A stretch of 64,000 nt of DNA from positions 434,001 to 498,000 of the forward strand of contig NZ_JADEWH010000002.1 of the NCBI RefSeq assembly GCF_015207755.1, read 5' to 3'. The translations under genes and the position numbers were made by a program. A model generated the notes under the pieces. It was not told where the DNA came from. It made no database searches and saw only the letters and a list, made by a program, of their open reading frames with translations. Origin of the DNA: Nodularia sp. LEGE 06071. GTDB lineage: Bacteria; Cyanobacteriota; Cyanobacteriia; Cyanobacteriales; Nostocaceae. Positions within the stretch are counted from its first letter, which is position 1, and each line of letters starts with the position of its first letter. Below, piece after piece: positions 34,949 through 44,426 of this stretch.

Positions 34949-35310
34949 AAGTTGAATTTTGCGGATAGCTTAACTCACAGATAAATGGTCAAAAGTAGAG
35001 ACTGAATTAGCTGAGAAACTCTACTTTTGACCTGGAATATCTCTAATTATGCTAAGATTTGAGTTATAATTTAGGGAAAGCTTGATCAAAAAAATACTTG
35101 ATTTTTAGCAATGGCTGATTTTTGATTTTGCCATGTAAATTTTTATTAAAAAATAAATTATTTAAGCAATATTTTGCCCGTAGTTAATTAGTTGGGACTC
35201 GGAAAAACCAAACTATATTACGAATCGTAAACACCCATAAAACCTTTACCAATGACAAAAGACAAATGACGACACCCGCCAGTTAAGTTTATTTACGCCC
35301 ACCTACTTAC
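34949..35310. other. Intergenic region before the first TnpB element
   Basis: About 360 A/T-rich bases with the 34989-35030 hairpin and no other gene seen. It ends with TTAC at 35307-35310, the presumed insertion site of the element. Confidence 0.5.
34989..35030 (+). terminator. Long hairpin after the ArsA-type gene
   Basis: TCAAAAGTAGAG and CTCTACTTTTGA form a perfect 12-base-pair stem with an 18-base loop, 40 bases past the stop codon. There is no clear T-tract beyond the stem's own T4. Confidence 0.55.
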
Positions 35311-35371
35311 CGAAGAAATGGGTTTAAAGCCCCGTCGTTATACGACGGCTTTTTATGGTATTTTAATTAAT

Positions 35372-35396
35372 CTTATACCAAACGTGGTAGTATAAG
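35372..35396. promoter_or_regulatory. Palindrome upstream of tnpB copy 1
   Basis: CTTATACCA-AACG-TGGTAGTATAAG is an imperfect palindrome 16 bases before the tnpB start and just before its ribosome site (AGGAGGT). Similar in position to the perfect palindrome in the second element, although no RHH gene is present here. Confidence 0.4.
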
Positions 35397-35411
35397 ACAG
35401 GAGGTAGAAAG

Positions 35412-36602
35412 ATGCTTGTTTTTGAGTTCAAAGCTTATGGAAAGCCAGCACAATTCATTGCGGTAGATGAAGCAATTCGTACTGCCAAGTTCATTCGTAA
35501 TAGCTGTATTCGGCTATGGATGGATGTTAAAGGCATGGGTAAAAACGACTTGCAGAAATATTGTGCTGTACTGGCGGCGAACTTTCCCTTTGCTAATGAA
35601 CTCAACTCAATGGCTCGTCAAGCTTCTGCGGAAAGAGCTTGGTCTTCTATCTCTCGGTTTTATGACAACTGCAAAAAGGGTATTCCAGGGTTAAAAGGAT
35701 ATCCTCAATTCCAGAAGGAGTGCCGCTCGGTTGAGTACAAAACTTCAGGATGGCGGATTGCCGATGACCGTAAATCAATAACTTTCACCGACAAGAAAGG
35801 CATTGGGCGCTTAAAACTCAAAGGTACTCGTAATTTGCACTTTTACCAGATCAACCAAATTAAACGGGTAAGATTGGTCAGACGTGCAGATGGTGTGTAT
35901 GTTCAGTTTTGCATTGATGTAAACCGTTCCCAGAACATAGAACCTACGGGTAATACGGTTGGGTTAGACGTTGGGCTGAAAGAATACTACACTGACTCTG
36001 ATGGCACGATGGTTGAAAACCCTAAGTTTCTTCGTGTTGGTGAAAAAGTTCTCAAGCGCTCACAACGTCGTGTTTCCAGAAAGGTAAAAGGTTCAAAGAA
36101 CAGAGGCAAGGCAAGACTTGTTTTAGGAAAACGCCACCTCAAAATAAGTAGGCAACGTAAAGACCATGCTGTGAAGTTAGCACGGTGCGTAGTTCAGTCT
36201 CACGACTTGATAGCCTATGAAGATTTGAGGATTAAAAATCTGGTGAAAAACCATTGTCTTGCTAAGTCTATTAATGACGCATCTTGGTATCAGTTCCGTG
36301 TCTGGATTGAATATTTTGGCAAGGTATTTAAACGGGTCACGGTGGCGGTTAATCCGCAATACAGTAGCCAGGAATGCTCTAGCTGCGGTGAAGTTGTGAA
36401 GAAAACACTATCCACTAGGACACACGTTTGTAAATGTGGCTGTGTGATGGATAGGGATGAAAACGCAGCTAGGATCATCCTTAGTCGAGGGTTGGGTACG
36501 GTAGGGCATACCGGAACCTTTGCGCTAGACGCAAGCAACGCTTGGGGAGATGAAACCTCTACTCTTGTTGGTGAAAACCTGCATGAGCAAGTTATGTCTT
36601 AG
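35412..36602 (+). CDS. tnpB: TnpB, predicted RNA-guided nuclease of an IS605-type element
   Basis: A 396-residue TnpB with all nuclease residues: RuvC Asp in VGLDVGLKEYY, Glu in IAYEDLRIKNLV and Asp in MDRDENAARII. A zinc ribbon lies at about 320-345 (QECSSCG and HVCKCGC). TnpB proteins are ancestors of Cas12 and use an RNA from their own transposon's right end to cut DNA next to a short motif, aiding element retention. The start has an excellent AGGAGGT site. The gene looks intact, with no frameshift. Closely related but not identical in layout to the gene at 60407-61585. Confidence 0.92.
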   Translation: MLVFEFKAYGKPAQFIAVDEAIRTAKFIRNSCIRLWMDVKGMGKNDLQKYCAVLAANFPFANELNSMARQASAERAWSSISRFYDNCKKGIPGLKGYPQFQKECRSVEYKTSGWRIADDRKSITFTDKKGIGRLKLKGTRNLHFYQINQIKRVRLVRRADGVYVQFCIDVNRSQNIEPTGNTVGLDVGLKEYYTDSDGTMVENPKFLRVGEKVLKRSQRRVSRKVKGSKNRGKARLVLGKRHLKISRQRKDHAVKLARCVVQSHDLIAYEDLRIKNLVKNHCLAKSINDASWYQFRVWIEYFGKVFKRVTVAVNPQYSSQECSSCGEVVKKTLSTRTHVCKCGCVMDRDENAARIILSRGLGTVGHTGTFALDASNAWGDETSTLVGENLHEQVMS

Positions 36603-36641
36603 ATCCAAGAATCCCCGTGCGTTCACGCCGGGGAGTGTCAA
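36500..36641 (+). ncRNA. Predicted omegaRNA scaffold from the right end of TnpB element 1
   Basis: By analogy with known TnpB systems, the guide RNA overlaps the 3' end of tnpB and runs through the right-end stem-loop (TCCCCG to CGGGGA, about 36612-36634). The guide would begin immediately after TCAA at 36641, reading ACTGTGGACAAAGTAATTAG. The 5' boundary is a guess. Confidence 0.35.
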
Positions 36642-36736
36642 ACTGTGGACAAAGTAATTAGATAAAATACAAAATGTTTTTATATTTATGGGTAGTCTCA
36701 TTATTAATTTTTCGGAAATTTATTTAATTAACAGCA

Positions 36737-39493
36737 ATGTCAGACGTATCTCAACCAAATTTGCGGGCAAGCATTGATCAAGAAAGTGTACTAAGACGCA
36801 TTACCAATTGTATCCGCCAAACCTTAGAACTAGAAGAAATTATCACAACGACAACGGCGGAAGTCTGTTCATTACTAGGAACTGACCGAGTAATGATTTA
36901 TAAATTTCAGGCCGATGGTAGTGGTCAAGTTATTGCTGAGTCGATTCATGAGCAGCGATTACCCTCATTAAAGGGGCTAAATTTTCCAGCTGATGACATT
37001 CCCCCCTACGCCCGTGAATTATTGATGAAATTAAGGGTGCGCTCTGTTGTCAATGTGGAAAAACAAGTGATTGGTCAAAGTCCCCTGCACGTGGGGGAAA
37101 ATGGCGAAAATTTAGCTGAGGATATCCGTTATCGCCTTGTAGATCCCTGCCATCTGGAATACTTAACGGCAATGGGGGTGAAGTCTTCTTTAGTCGCGCC
37201 TATTTTTTATCAAGATGAAATGTGGGGGCTATTGGCTTCTCATCATTCTGAGTCACGGGCAATTTCCGAAGGTGAATTCACACTGATCCAGATGGTAGTA
37301 GATCAGCTATCGATCGCGATCGCTCAAAGTAACCTTTTGACTCAGGCTCGTGAAAAAGCCGAACGGGAAACGATTATTAACCGAATTTCTACTCTACTGC
37401 ATTCACTGCCCACAATTATCTTCCAACCAGCATTAGAAGCAGCTGTTGCGGCCTTTGATGGCTGTGGTGGTAGGCTTTGTATGAAAAATCAAGCTTTTAA
37501 TCTCCAAAATGACCAACTTGCCAGTTTAACAGAATGCTTAATGCCTGGAAATGATTGCGTCAAAGTTTATACCTGTGGAGAACAACCCCTCATCCCAGCA
37601 CAAAGTATATATCCACTCATGGAGCAGTACAGTGTTTGGCACGAACATTACAAGTCTGGTAAATACGATGTTTGGGCAATTACCGACATCTATAAAATGC
37701 CCTACTTACGAAGCTTGCAACCTGCGTTTCAACCAACTAAAATTCGCAGCATCTTGATGATTCCCCTGGAATATCGTCAGCAGTTAGTCGGCTATCTCAG
37801 TATTTTTCGCCAGGAAATAGACACAGAAACCCTGTGGGCTGGTCAATTTGACCTCGATAAAAGACAAGTATATCCCCGGCTGTCCTTTGAAGTTTGGCGG
37901 GAATGTAAAAAGGCACAAGCTCAGACATGGAAGCTCACAGAAATTGAACTAGCTACAGACATTGGTCATATTTTCGCATCGTCGATTCAGCAACGTGAAT
38001 TATACCAACAGGTACAAGCCTTCAATGCCAACTTAGAAAATGAAGTCCAAAAGCGGACTCTGGAACTGCAACGGACATCTGAACAACAACGGGTATTGTT
38101 TGAAGTTGTGGCCAAAATCCGGGAATCTCTGGATCTAAAAGCTATTTTTCAGACTACGACTCAGGAAATTTGTCACTCTCTGCAAGCAGATCGCGTGGCT
38201 GTCTACCGCTTTGAACCTGATTGGAGTGGCGAGTTTATCGCTGAGTTTGTCGGTGAGGAATGGATGAAGCTGGTAACTGTGGATATGAATACAATTTGGG
38301 AAGATTCCTATTTGCAAGAAACGGAAGGCGGGCGATATCGCCACAATGAAACCTTGGCGGTGGATGATATTTATCAAGCTGGCTACTCTGAATGTCATCT
38401 TGCATTGTTGGAGCAATTCCAGGCGAAAGCTTATGCGATCGCGCCAATTTTTATTGGGCAAAAACTTTGGGGCTTGCTGGCAGCATACCAAAACTCTGCA
38501 CCCCGCCACTGGTCAGCCTCAGAAATTCAGTTCCTGGCTCAAATTGCGTTGCAGCTGGGGGTAGCACTCCAACAAGCTGAATTGCTGAAACAGAGCCAAG
38601 AGCAGTCAGAACAGCTAGTGCAAGCTATGCGGAATTTACAACAAACTCAAACCCAACTCATCCAGACTGAGAAAATGTCTAGTTTGGGTCAATTGGTTGC
38701 GGGTGTAGCTCACGAAATCAACAACCCAGTCAATTTCATCTATGGCAATTTAGCCCATGTCAGTCAATATGCTGAAGACTTAGCTAGTATGTTAGCGCTC
38801 TATCAGCAGCACTGTCCCCACCCCAGTCAGGACATTATTAATCGGGCGCAAGAGATTGACTTAGAATTTGTCACCGAGGATTTCCCCAAAACTTTATCTT
38901 CGATGAAAATCGGCGTTGATCGTATCCGTCAGATTGTCATGTCTTTACGAAATTTCTCTCGACTCGATGAGGCAGAAATGAAAGCTGTGGATATTCACGA
39001 AGGCATTGATAGCACCCTACTAATTTTACAGCATCGTTTGAAAGCATTACCGGAAATCCCCAATATTCAGTTAATCAAAGAATACGGTAATTTGCCACTG
39101 GTAGAATGCTATGCCGGACAAATTAATCAAGTATTTATGAATGTTTTGAGCAATGCCATTGATGCTATAGAATATCGAAAAAAGCATAAATCAGAGCATC
39201 ATCCTGGTCAAATTATGATCCATACTGCTGTGAATGAACTTGATCACAAAGTTAAAAGTGTGGTGATTCGTATTACCGACAATGGCGAAGGAATCCCCGA
39301 ATCTGTGCAAAAAAGAGTATTTGACCCATTTTTTACAACTAAACCAGTCGGAAAAGGTACTGGTTTGGGGTTATCTATTAGTTATCAAATTGTTGTGGAT
39401 AAGCACCGCGGCATCTTTAAATGTAATTCTCAACCAAATTTAGGGACAGAATTCTGGATTGAAATTCCCATTTGTCATCGAATTACTCAGTGA
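36737..39493 (+). CDS. Histidine kinase with two cyanobacteriochrome-type GAF domains
   Basis: A 918-residue light-sensor candidate. GAF1 (about 20-205) has the phytochrome-like FPADDIPPYARELL and the chromophore-type Cys138-His139 in DPCHLEYLTAMG. A middle GAF (about 217-420) lacks that Cys. GAF3 (about 450-615) has Trp521 and Asp523 in IWEDSYLQET, GGRYRHNET, AVDDIYQAGYSECH with Cys553-His554 and LLEQF, closely following red/green cyanobacteriochromes such as AnPixJg2 and NpR6012g4. A coiled coil leads to HisKA (His659 in AGVAHEINNPVNF) and HATPase. No receiver or membrane segment. Bilin binding is inferred; no partner response regulator or bilin gene is adjacent. Confidence 0.9.
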   Translation: MSDVSQPNLRASIDQESVLRRITNCIRQTLELEEIITTTTAEVCSLLGTDRVMIYKFQADGSGQVIAESIHEQRLPSLKGLNFPADDIPPYARELLMKLRVRSVVNVEKQVIGQSPLHVGENGENLAEDIRYRLVDPCHLEYLTAMGVKSSLVAPIFYQDEMWGLLASHHSESRAISEGEFTLIQMVVDQLSIAIAQSNLLTQAREKAERETIINRISTLLHSLPTIIFQPALEAAVAAFDGCGGRLCMKNQAFNLQNDQLASLTECLMPGNDCVKVYTCGEQPLIPAQSIYPLMEQYSVWHEHYKSGKYDVWAITDIYKMPYLRSLQPAFQPTKIRSILMIPLEYRQQLVGYLSIFRQEIDTETLWAGQFDLDKRQVYPRLSFEVWRECKKAQAQTWKLTEIELATDIGHIFASSIQQRELYQQVQAFNANLENEVQKRTLELQRTSEQQRVLFEVVAKIRESLDLKAIFQTTTQEICHSLQADRVAVYRFEPDWSGEFIAEFVGEEWMKLVTVDMNTIWEDSYLQETEGGRYRHNETLAVDDIYQAGYSECHLALLEQFQAKAYAIAPIFIGQKLWGLLAAYQNSAPRHWSASEIQFLAQIALQLGVALQQAELLKQSQEQSEQLVQAMRNLQQTQTQLIQTEKMSSLGQLVAGVAHEINNPVNFIYGNLAHVSQYAEDLASMLALYQQHCPHPSQDIINRAQEIDLEFVTEDFPKTLSSMKIGVDRIRQIVMSLRNFSRLDEAEMKAVDIHEGIDSTLLILQHRLKALPEIPNIQLIKEYGNLPLVECYAGQINQVFMNVLSNAIDAIEYRKKHKSEHHPGQIMIHTAVNELDHKVKSVVIRITDNGEGIPESVQKRVFDPFFTTKPVGKGTGLGLSISYQIVVDKHRGIFKCNSQPNLGTEFWIEIPICHRITQ

Positions 39494-39497
39494 AACA

Positions 39498-39530
39498 ATT
39501 TTAGATTTTAGATTTTAGATTTTAGATTTT
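39498..39530. repeat. TTTTAGA tandem heptamers (STRR type)
   Basis: Four to five heptamers TTTTAGA, the reverse complement of the TCTAAAA tracts at 9333 and 15985. Confidence 0.75.
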
Positions 39531-39682
39531 GGTTCGACTCACTAATAAATCCAAAGGATTGTACCATTAAGCAACTATCGGTCAGTGTCTTTGAATTAAA
39601 ATAAATTATTACTAGTACAAGTTGGCGTAAATAAACAGACCATTCAAAATCCATGAAAAGCCCATTTTATAAGCTTTTTGTC

Positions 39683-39712
39683 TTTTGACTTTTGACTTTT
39701 GACTTTTGACTT
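39683..39712. repeat. TTTTGAC tandem heptamers (STRR type)
   Basis: About four TTTTGAC units in a row. Confidence 0.75.
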
Positions 39713-39816
39713 CCGCCTTGCGGTACTAGTGGCGTGACAAGCTTAAAATAGTGCTATATGTTTCAATACGGTTCAGTTAAGGAACCACACTTTTTGTCAA
39801 AGTCATTTTTTTTACT

Positions 39817-39846
39817 AACCGCAGAGGCGCAGAGGACACAGAGAAA
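39817..39846. repeat. CGCAGAG dispersed repeat
   Basis: AACCGCAGAGGCGCAGAGGA followed by CACAGAGAAA, nearly identical to the copy that ends pncB (4519-4547). Confidence 0.75.
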
Positions 39847-40063
39847 TCAGAAAGAGTTGGAAAAAATTGCTTAACTGAACTGTATTGCATTATGTTTCTC
39901 TTGTGGAACAGGCATACTATGGCTAACGCCACGCTACGCGGTAAGCGCAGCTATGCCGTAGGCTTTACGACAAGCTCAGTACAAGTCTTGCCTGTTCTGG
40001 GGGGACTAGAAGCCCACCCCACAATATTTATGCTTACACTATTTTAGGCTTGTCAAAATCAGG

Positions 40064-41227
40064 CTAACTTCTCAGTTGTACTGGCATAGCTAAATAGGTC
40101 ATTTTCAAACCTCCCAAGGGGGTAAAAATTACTGGAGTTAGGGCTTGATTGAGGTGGATTTGAATTTCTGAAGATGGTAGTTCTTTCAAACCTTCCATTA
40201 AATATTTAATGTTAAAAGCAATTTCGATATCTTCCCCAGATATTTGTGCAGGTATTGATTCTCTACCGCTTCCCACATCTTGAGCTTCACAGGATAAGGT
40301 AATTTCCTGTGCGGCGTTGTTAATGCTGACTTTGACAATATTATTCTTCTGGTCGGCTAAGACGGCGATGCGCTCCAAAGTGCTAATCAATTGTTTGCGC
40401 TCAATTGTCAATTGGCGCTCAAATTGGCGGGGGATTAGTTGGCGATAGGCAGGATATTGACCATCTAAGGTGCGGCTGGTTAAGCGTTGATTTTGCCACG
40501 CAAATACGACTTGACCTTGATCTAAATATAAGGCGATCGCTTCATCGGCGGCAGCATTATGAGCCAACATCCTTTGTAGTTCCCGTAAGGCTCTGGCTGG
40601 AACAGTCACTTCTAGTTGATTACTATCCCCCAAGGGACGCTCGTTAGTCGTTTCCACTACAGCGAGGCGGTGTCCATCGGTAGCCGCAAATTCTAGGGTG
40701 TCTTGTTTAACTGTTAAATGCACTCCCGTCAGGACTTGCTTGGTTTCATCGCCACTGGTAGCAAATAATGAACCGCGTAATCCTTCAATTAATGCGGCTG
40801 TGGTGAGTTGAATGGGTTCAGTATTTTCAATTATTGGGAGTTCGGGAAATTCTTCAGCGCTCATGGCTCGGACTTGATAATGTCCACTCTTGGGTGTGAG
40901 GGTGACAATTAAACCTTCCCCTGTGGCTGTGTCCGAGTCTAGGGCTGATTCATCGTCTAGAGTCACTTCTCCTTCTTGGAGGCGTGAGGTGATGTCTACA
41001 AGTAGTTTAGCTGGGAGTGCGATCGCACCGGCTTCTAATACCTCAGCATTAAAACTGGTACGAATACCCAAACTCAGATCAAAGGCGGTTAAGCTGACTT
41101 GGTTCGTTTCCGCATCTGCTTGTAGCAGCACATTAGCCAGTACTGGATGAGTGGGGCGTGAGGGTACGGCTCGGCTGACGAGTGAAAGGTTGGTACTGAG
41201 ATCGCTTTGGGTGCAAACTAATTTCAT
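40064..41227 (-). CDS. dnaN: DNA polymerase III beta sliding clamp
   Basis: A 387-residue clamp that tethers the replicative polymerase. Typical segments: MKLVCTQSDLSTNLSLVSRAV, RPTHPVLANVLLQAD, SGDETKQVLTGVHL, FAATDGHRLAVVET, and C-terminal YLMEGLKELP and MTYLAMPVQLR. I take ATG at 41227 because homology begins there; the frame extends 13 codons further upstream without similarity. It lies just beyond the origin region from dnaA, on the same strand. Confidence 0.96.
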   Translation of the reverse strand: MKLVCTQSDLSTNLSLVSRAVPSRPTHPVLANVLLQADAETNQVSLTAFDLSLGIRTSFNAEVLEAGAIALPAKLLVDITSRLQEGEVTLDDESALDSDTATGEGLIVTLTPKSGHYQVRAMSAEEFPELPIIENTEPIQLTTAALIEGLRGSLFATSGDETKQVLTGVHLTVKQDTLEFAATDGHRLAVVETTNERPLGDSNQLEVTVPARALRELQRMLAHNAAADEAIALYLDQGQVVFAWQNQRLTSRTLDGQYPAYRQLIPRQFERQLTIERKQLISTLERIAVLADQKNNIVKVSINNAAQEITLSCEAQDVGSGRESIPAQISGEDIEIAFNIKYLMEGLKELPSSEIQIHLNQALTPVIFTPLGGLKMTYLAMPVQLRS

Positions 41228-41284
41228 AAGGAAGTAGGTAGAGATGCAATTAAATAGAGTCGTCAATTGTTGGTGATTAAATCA

Positions 41285-41560
41285 TCAATAGAGCAATTGT
41301 GGAAATTGTGGAAAACTCCCCACAAGTCACTGGAAAAAATGCTTGACTAAGTTACTATCTGTGGAAAACTTGTGGAAAACTTTACTAGTTTTTCCACAGT
41401 TTGATCATATTTCACGAAGTTTTCCCCAACAAACAATGATTTTTCCACAGATAAATTTAAATTTAATCAGTTTTTATACTTTCCTTAATATTTTTTGTGA
41501 ACCGCTCAACAATTATGGCAGTGATGGTTGTGGAAAACAATTTTTTGCTCTCCAGAGGAT
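41285..41560. other. oriC: Probable chromosomal replication origin (oriC)
   Basis: Six perfect copies of the DnaA-box nonamer TGTGGAAAA or its complement lie between dnaA and dnaN: 41307-41315, 41360-41368, 41371-41379 and 41529-41537 (plus), 41390-41398 and 41441-41449 (minus). There are variants at 41299 and 41420. The A/T-rich stretch 41451-41500, including ATAAATTTAAATTTAATC, is a good unwinding candidate. Flanking dnaA and dnaN support the assignment. Confidence 0.85.
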
Positions 41561-41596
41561 TTGGGGGAGCAGCTAGCGCCTCTAGGCTAAAGTAAT

Positions 41597-42976
41597 TTAT
41601 TTGCGCTGTTGTCTGCTATTCATGTTGATGCGATCGCTCAATTGACCAAGGGTTTGTGCTAAACCGCGATCGCTTTGCAAGAGTTGGGCAATCTTATCAC
41701 AACTATAAATCACCGTTGTATGGTCTTTACCACCGAACTCTTCACCAATTCTCGGTAAACTCAAAGCCGTGTGTTGGCGCATGAGATACATTCCTATTTG
41801 ACGCGCCCAACTAATTTCTCGTCGCCGAGAGTTACTTTTCAGGTCTTCAATTGAGATCGCAAAAGTATCACCAATAACTGATAATATCACCTCCGGGGTA
41901 GCTGCTACTTTCTGGCTTTCTCTTTCTAAAACAGGTGTAATATTTTCCACCGTCATCGGTAAACCCCAAATAGAAATATAAGCCAGCGCTCGAATTAAAG
42001 CTCCTTCCAACTCGCGAATATTATTCGTATAGTTAGCAGCAATATACTCAACTACATCTTTGGGGAGGCGAATATTTTCGTATTCAGCCTTTTTTTGGAG
42101 AATTGCCATCCTAGTTTCTAAATCTGGAGTTTGCACATCAGCAATTAAACCCATAGAAAACCGCGAACACAGACGTTCTTGCAGCTGAGAAATATGGTGA
42201 GGCGGACGGTCAGAAGCGATCACCACTTGCTTCCCAGCTTCATGTAACGTATTAAAAGTATGAAAAAATTCTTCTTGAGTATACTCCTTACCCTCAATAA
42301 ACTGAATATCATCGACTAACAAAACATCAGCCGCCCGATAATGCTCCCGAAAATTTTGCATCCGATCATTACGGATAGCTGTAATTAAGTCATTAGTAAA
42401 TTGCTCTGTAGATACATAAAAGATTTTAGAATCTGGGCAAATTCGAGAGCGATAATGAGCAATAGCTTGCATCAGGTGAGTTTTTCCCAAACCCACACCA
42501 CCGCATAAAAATAAGGGATTGAACTCTTTCCCTGGCGATTCTGCAACAGCCAAAGCAGCGGCGTGAGCCATGCGATTGTTAGCACCGACAACAAATCGCG
42601 AAAATACATATTTAGAGTTTAAGTCTGTAATGGGTTGCTTTTTTTGCGTCACACTTGCATCATTCAGCTTGGGGCTAGGTAAGTCCCAAGTAACTTCCGG
42701 TTCCCCCAAATTAGTCACCTCATCACCCTGAGCAACTGTAATGTAGATTTCCAGAGGATGACCCAAAATATCTTGGACTACATTAGCAATGGTGTTGATG
42801 TAATATTTTTGTAACCAATTACGAGCAAAAGGATTAGGAGTAATGATTACCAAGCAATTATTTTCTAATCGCTCGGCGTGAGCAGTTTTTATCCAAGTTT
42901 CAAAAGTGGGACGGGATAATTCTAGCTGTAAGCGTTTCAGCACCTGACTCCACAGATTGTCAATGGGAATTTCCAT
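41597..42976 (-). CDS. dnaA: Chromosomal replication initiator DnaA
   Basis: A 459-residue DnaA. Domain I (1-85: [21 protein letters not shown]), a short linker, AAA+ domain with Walker [14 protein letters not shown], Walker [13 protein letters not shown], and sensor regions; C-terminal DNA-binding helix-turn-helix with the DnaA signature [20 protein letters not shown]. Its gene precedes the DnaA-box cluster and dnaN in transcription order. Confidence 0.98.
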   Translation of the reverse strand: MEIPIDNLWSQVLKRLQLELSRPTFETWIKTAHAERLENNCLVIITPNPFARNWLQKYYINTIANVVQDILGHPLEIYITVAQGDEVTNLGEPEVTWDLPSPKLNDASVTQKKQPITDLNSKYVFSRFVVGANNRMAHAAALAVAESPGKEFNPLFLCGGVGLGKTHLMQAIAHYRSRICPDSKIFYVSTEQFTNDLITAIRNDRMQNFREHYRAADVLLVDDIQFIEGKEYTQEEFFHTFNTLHEAGKQVVIASDRPPHHISQLQERLCSRFSMGLIADVQTPDLETRMAILQKKAEYENIRLPKDVVEYIAANYTNNIRELEGALIRALAYISIWGLPMTVENITPVLERESQKVAATPEVILSVIGDTFAISIEDLKSNSRRREISWARQIGMYLMRQHTALSLPRIGEEFGGKDHTTVIYSCDKIAQLLQSDRGLAQTLGQLSDRINMNSRQQRK

Positions 42977-43146
42977 TATTTACCACCTTTGCGACTAATC
43001 GTCACAATAGAAGATGTCGGAAGGGACTAATTTAGTATTGATAAGTTCTAGACCTGAAACCAGCTTTTGAGTTGTGATCATTCACAGGATATACCCGGTA
43101 GGCAATATCCTACCACCCACTGACTAGCACGGAGAAGCAAAGAAAC

Positions 43147-44415
43147 ATGAAAAAAACAGAGCATAACTTGAAAGACCCAGGTATCAATATCTGGGGTTTG
43201 CCCCACAGGAGGAAATCAAGCAGTATGATCAAGTTGATGCTGAGTGGGGTAACAGTGGTGTCCCTGGGAAGCTGCTCGTTTTTACCAGCCAAAATCTTTG
43301 AGAGTCAGAAAAATGAGCCTCAGTCTCAGGTGGTGACTCAAAATACAAATAATCAAAGTCCGGCTGTGACTATCCCAGAAATTAGCTCCTCATCTGCTAC
43401 AGATCCTAACTTTGTCGTCGCAGTTGTACAAAAAGTGGGAGATGCAGTAGTTCGGATTGATGCGTCTAGAACCGTACAATCTCGAAGTGTACCAACCGAT
43501 CCATTTCTGCGGCGGTTTGGCAATTCCGAGTCATCACAGCCTAGACAGCGAGTAGAACAGGGTAGCGGTTCTGGATTTATTATCAATTCCTCTGGTCAAA
43601 TTTTGACTAATTCCCATGTTGTAGACGGTGCTGATTCTGTAATTGTGACTCTCAAGGATGGCAGAACTTTTGATGGTAGAGTGCTGGGGGAAGATCCGGT
43701 CACAGATGTGGCTTTAATCGAAATTGAGGCTAATAATCTGCCAATTTTACCCATCGGTAACTCTGATACCTTGCAACCAGGAGAAGCAGTAATTGCCATT
43801 GGTAATCCTTTAGGGTTGAATAATACCGTTACCTCTGGGATACTCAGCGCGACGGGACGTTCTAGTAGTGATATTGGGGTAAGCGACAAACGCGTTGACT
43901 ATATTCAAACAGATGCAGCCATTAACCCTGGTAACTCTGGGGGGCCATTACTCAATTCCCGTGGTCAGGTAATTGGGATGAATACAGCCATTATTCGCGG
44001 CGCACAAGGGTTAGGATTTGCCATTCCCATTAATACAGTCCAAAGAATTTCTCAGGAATTAATCACTAAAGGCAGAGTCGATCATCCTTACTTAGGTATT
44101 CAAATGATGACACTGACCCCAGAAGTGAAAGCCACAATCAATAAAGATACACGCAATCGCTTGAATCTTCGGGCAGATCAGGGTGTTTTATTGGTTGATA
44201 TTGTACCTCGCTCGCCCGCATCTGTGGCTGGACTCAGATTTGGTGATCTGATTCAAAGCATTAATAACCAACCTGTGACTAAAATTGAAGAAGTACAAAA
44301 ACTGGTAGAAAAGAGCCAAATTGGTATCCCTTTACAAATACAAGTGGAACGCAATGGCCAAGTTATCGCAGTAGCTGTGAGTCCTGCACCTTTACCACCG
44401 CGAACAGAAGGCTAA
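43147..44415 (+). CDS. HtrA/Deg family trypsin-like serine protease with PDZ domain
   Basis: A 422-residue protease for periplasmic or thylakoid-lumen protein quality control. Triad: His in TNSHVVDGAD, Asp in VTDVALIEI and Ser in NPGNSGGPLL; one PDZ domain follows (about 315-410, GVLLVDIVPRSPASVAGLRFGD). The N-terminus contains a membrane-directed stretch with a possible lipobox (SLGSC). ATG at 43147 is used, but ATG at 43225, also with a ribosome site (AGGAGG), would begin directly at the signal segment (MIKLMLSGVTVVSLGSC) and is equally reasonable. Cyanobacteria carry HhoA, HhoB and HtrA; I cannot tell which this is. def follows 11 bases later. Confidence 0.93.
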   Translation: MKKTEHNLKDPGINIWGLPHRRKSSSMIKLMLSGVTVVSLGSCSFLPAKIFESQKNEPQSQVVTQNTNNQSPAVTIPEISSSSATDPNFVVAVVQKVGDAVVRIDASRTVQSRSVPTDPFLRRFGNSESSQPRQRVEQGSGSGFIINSSGQILTNSHVVDGADSVIVTLKDGRTFDGRVLGEDPVTDVALIEIEANNLPILPIGNSDTLQPGEAVIAIGNPLGLNNTVTSGILSATGRSSSDIGVSDKRVDYIQTDAAINPGNSGGPLLNSRGQVIGMNTAIIRGAQGLGFAIPINTVQRISQELITKGRVDHPYLGIQMMTLTPEVKATINKDTRNRLNLRADQGVLLVDIVPRSPASVAGLRFGDLIQSINNQPVTKIEEVQKLVEKSQIGIPLQIQVERNGQVIAVAVSPAPLPPRTEG

Positions 44416-44426
44416 GTTTCCTGAAC

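Larger units (their letters stand above)
35311..36641 (+). mobile_element. IS200/IS605-type element carrying only tnpB (copy 1)
   Basis: Left end begins CGAAGAAATGGG after TTAC (35307-35310), followed by the subterminal hairpin CCGTCGT-TAT-ACGACGG (35332-35348) and a T-run. Right end is AAGAATCCCCG, a stem-loop, GGGGAGTGTCAA, ending in TCAA at 36641. TTAC and TCAA match the cleavage tetranucleotides known for IS608-like elements. There is no tnpA (Y1 transposase) gene, so it is an IS1341-like, non-autonomous element. The second element (60184-61603) has matching ends. Confidence 0.7.
39494..40063. other. Repeat-rich intergenic region downstream of dnaN
   Basis: About 570 bases with no gene. 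It contains TTTTAGA heptamers (39498-39530), TTTTGAC heptamers (39683-39712), the CGCAGAG repeat (39817-39846) and a palindromic GCTAACGCCACGCTACGCGG segment (about 39920-39970). It looks like a landing zone for small repeats. Confidence 0.6.

Noticed and set aside
35311-36641. A tnpA (Y1 transposase) gene belonging to the TnpB elements
   Set aside because: No HUH/Y1 motif protein is encoded in or beside either element, so both are tnpB-only.
39498-39712. Tandem heptamers considered as a CRISPR-like array
   Set aside because: Units are seven bases without spacers; no cas genes are near. They are STRR-type repeats.
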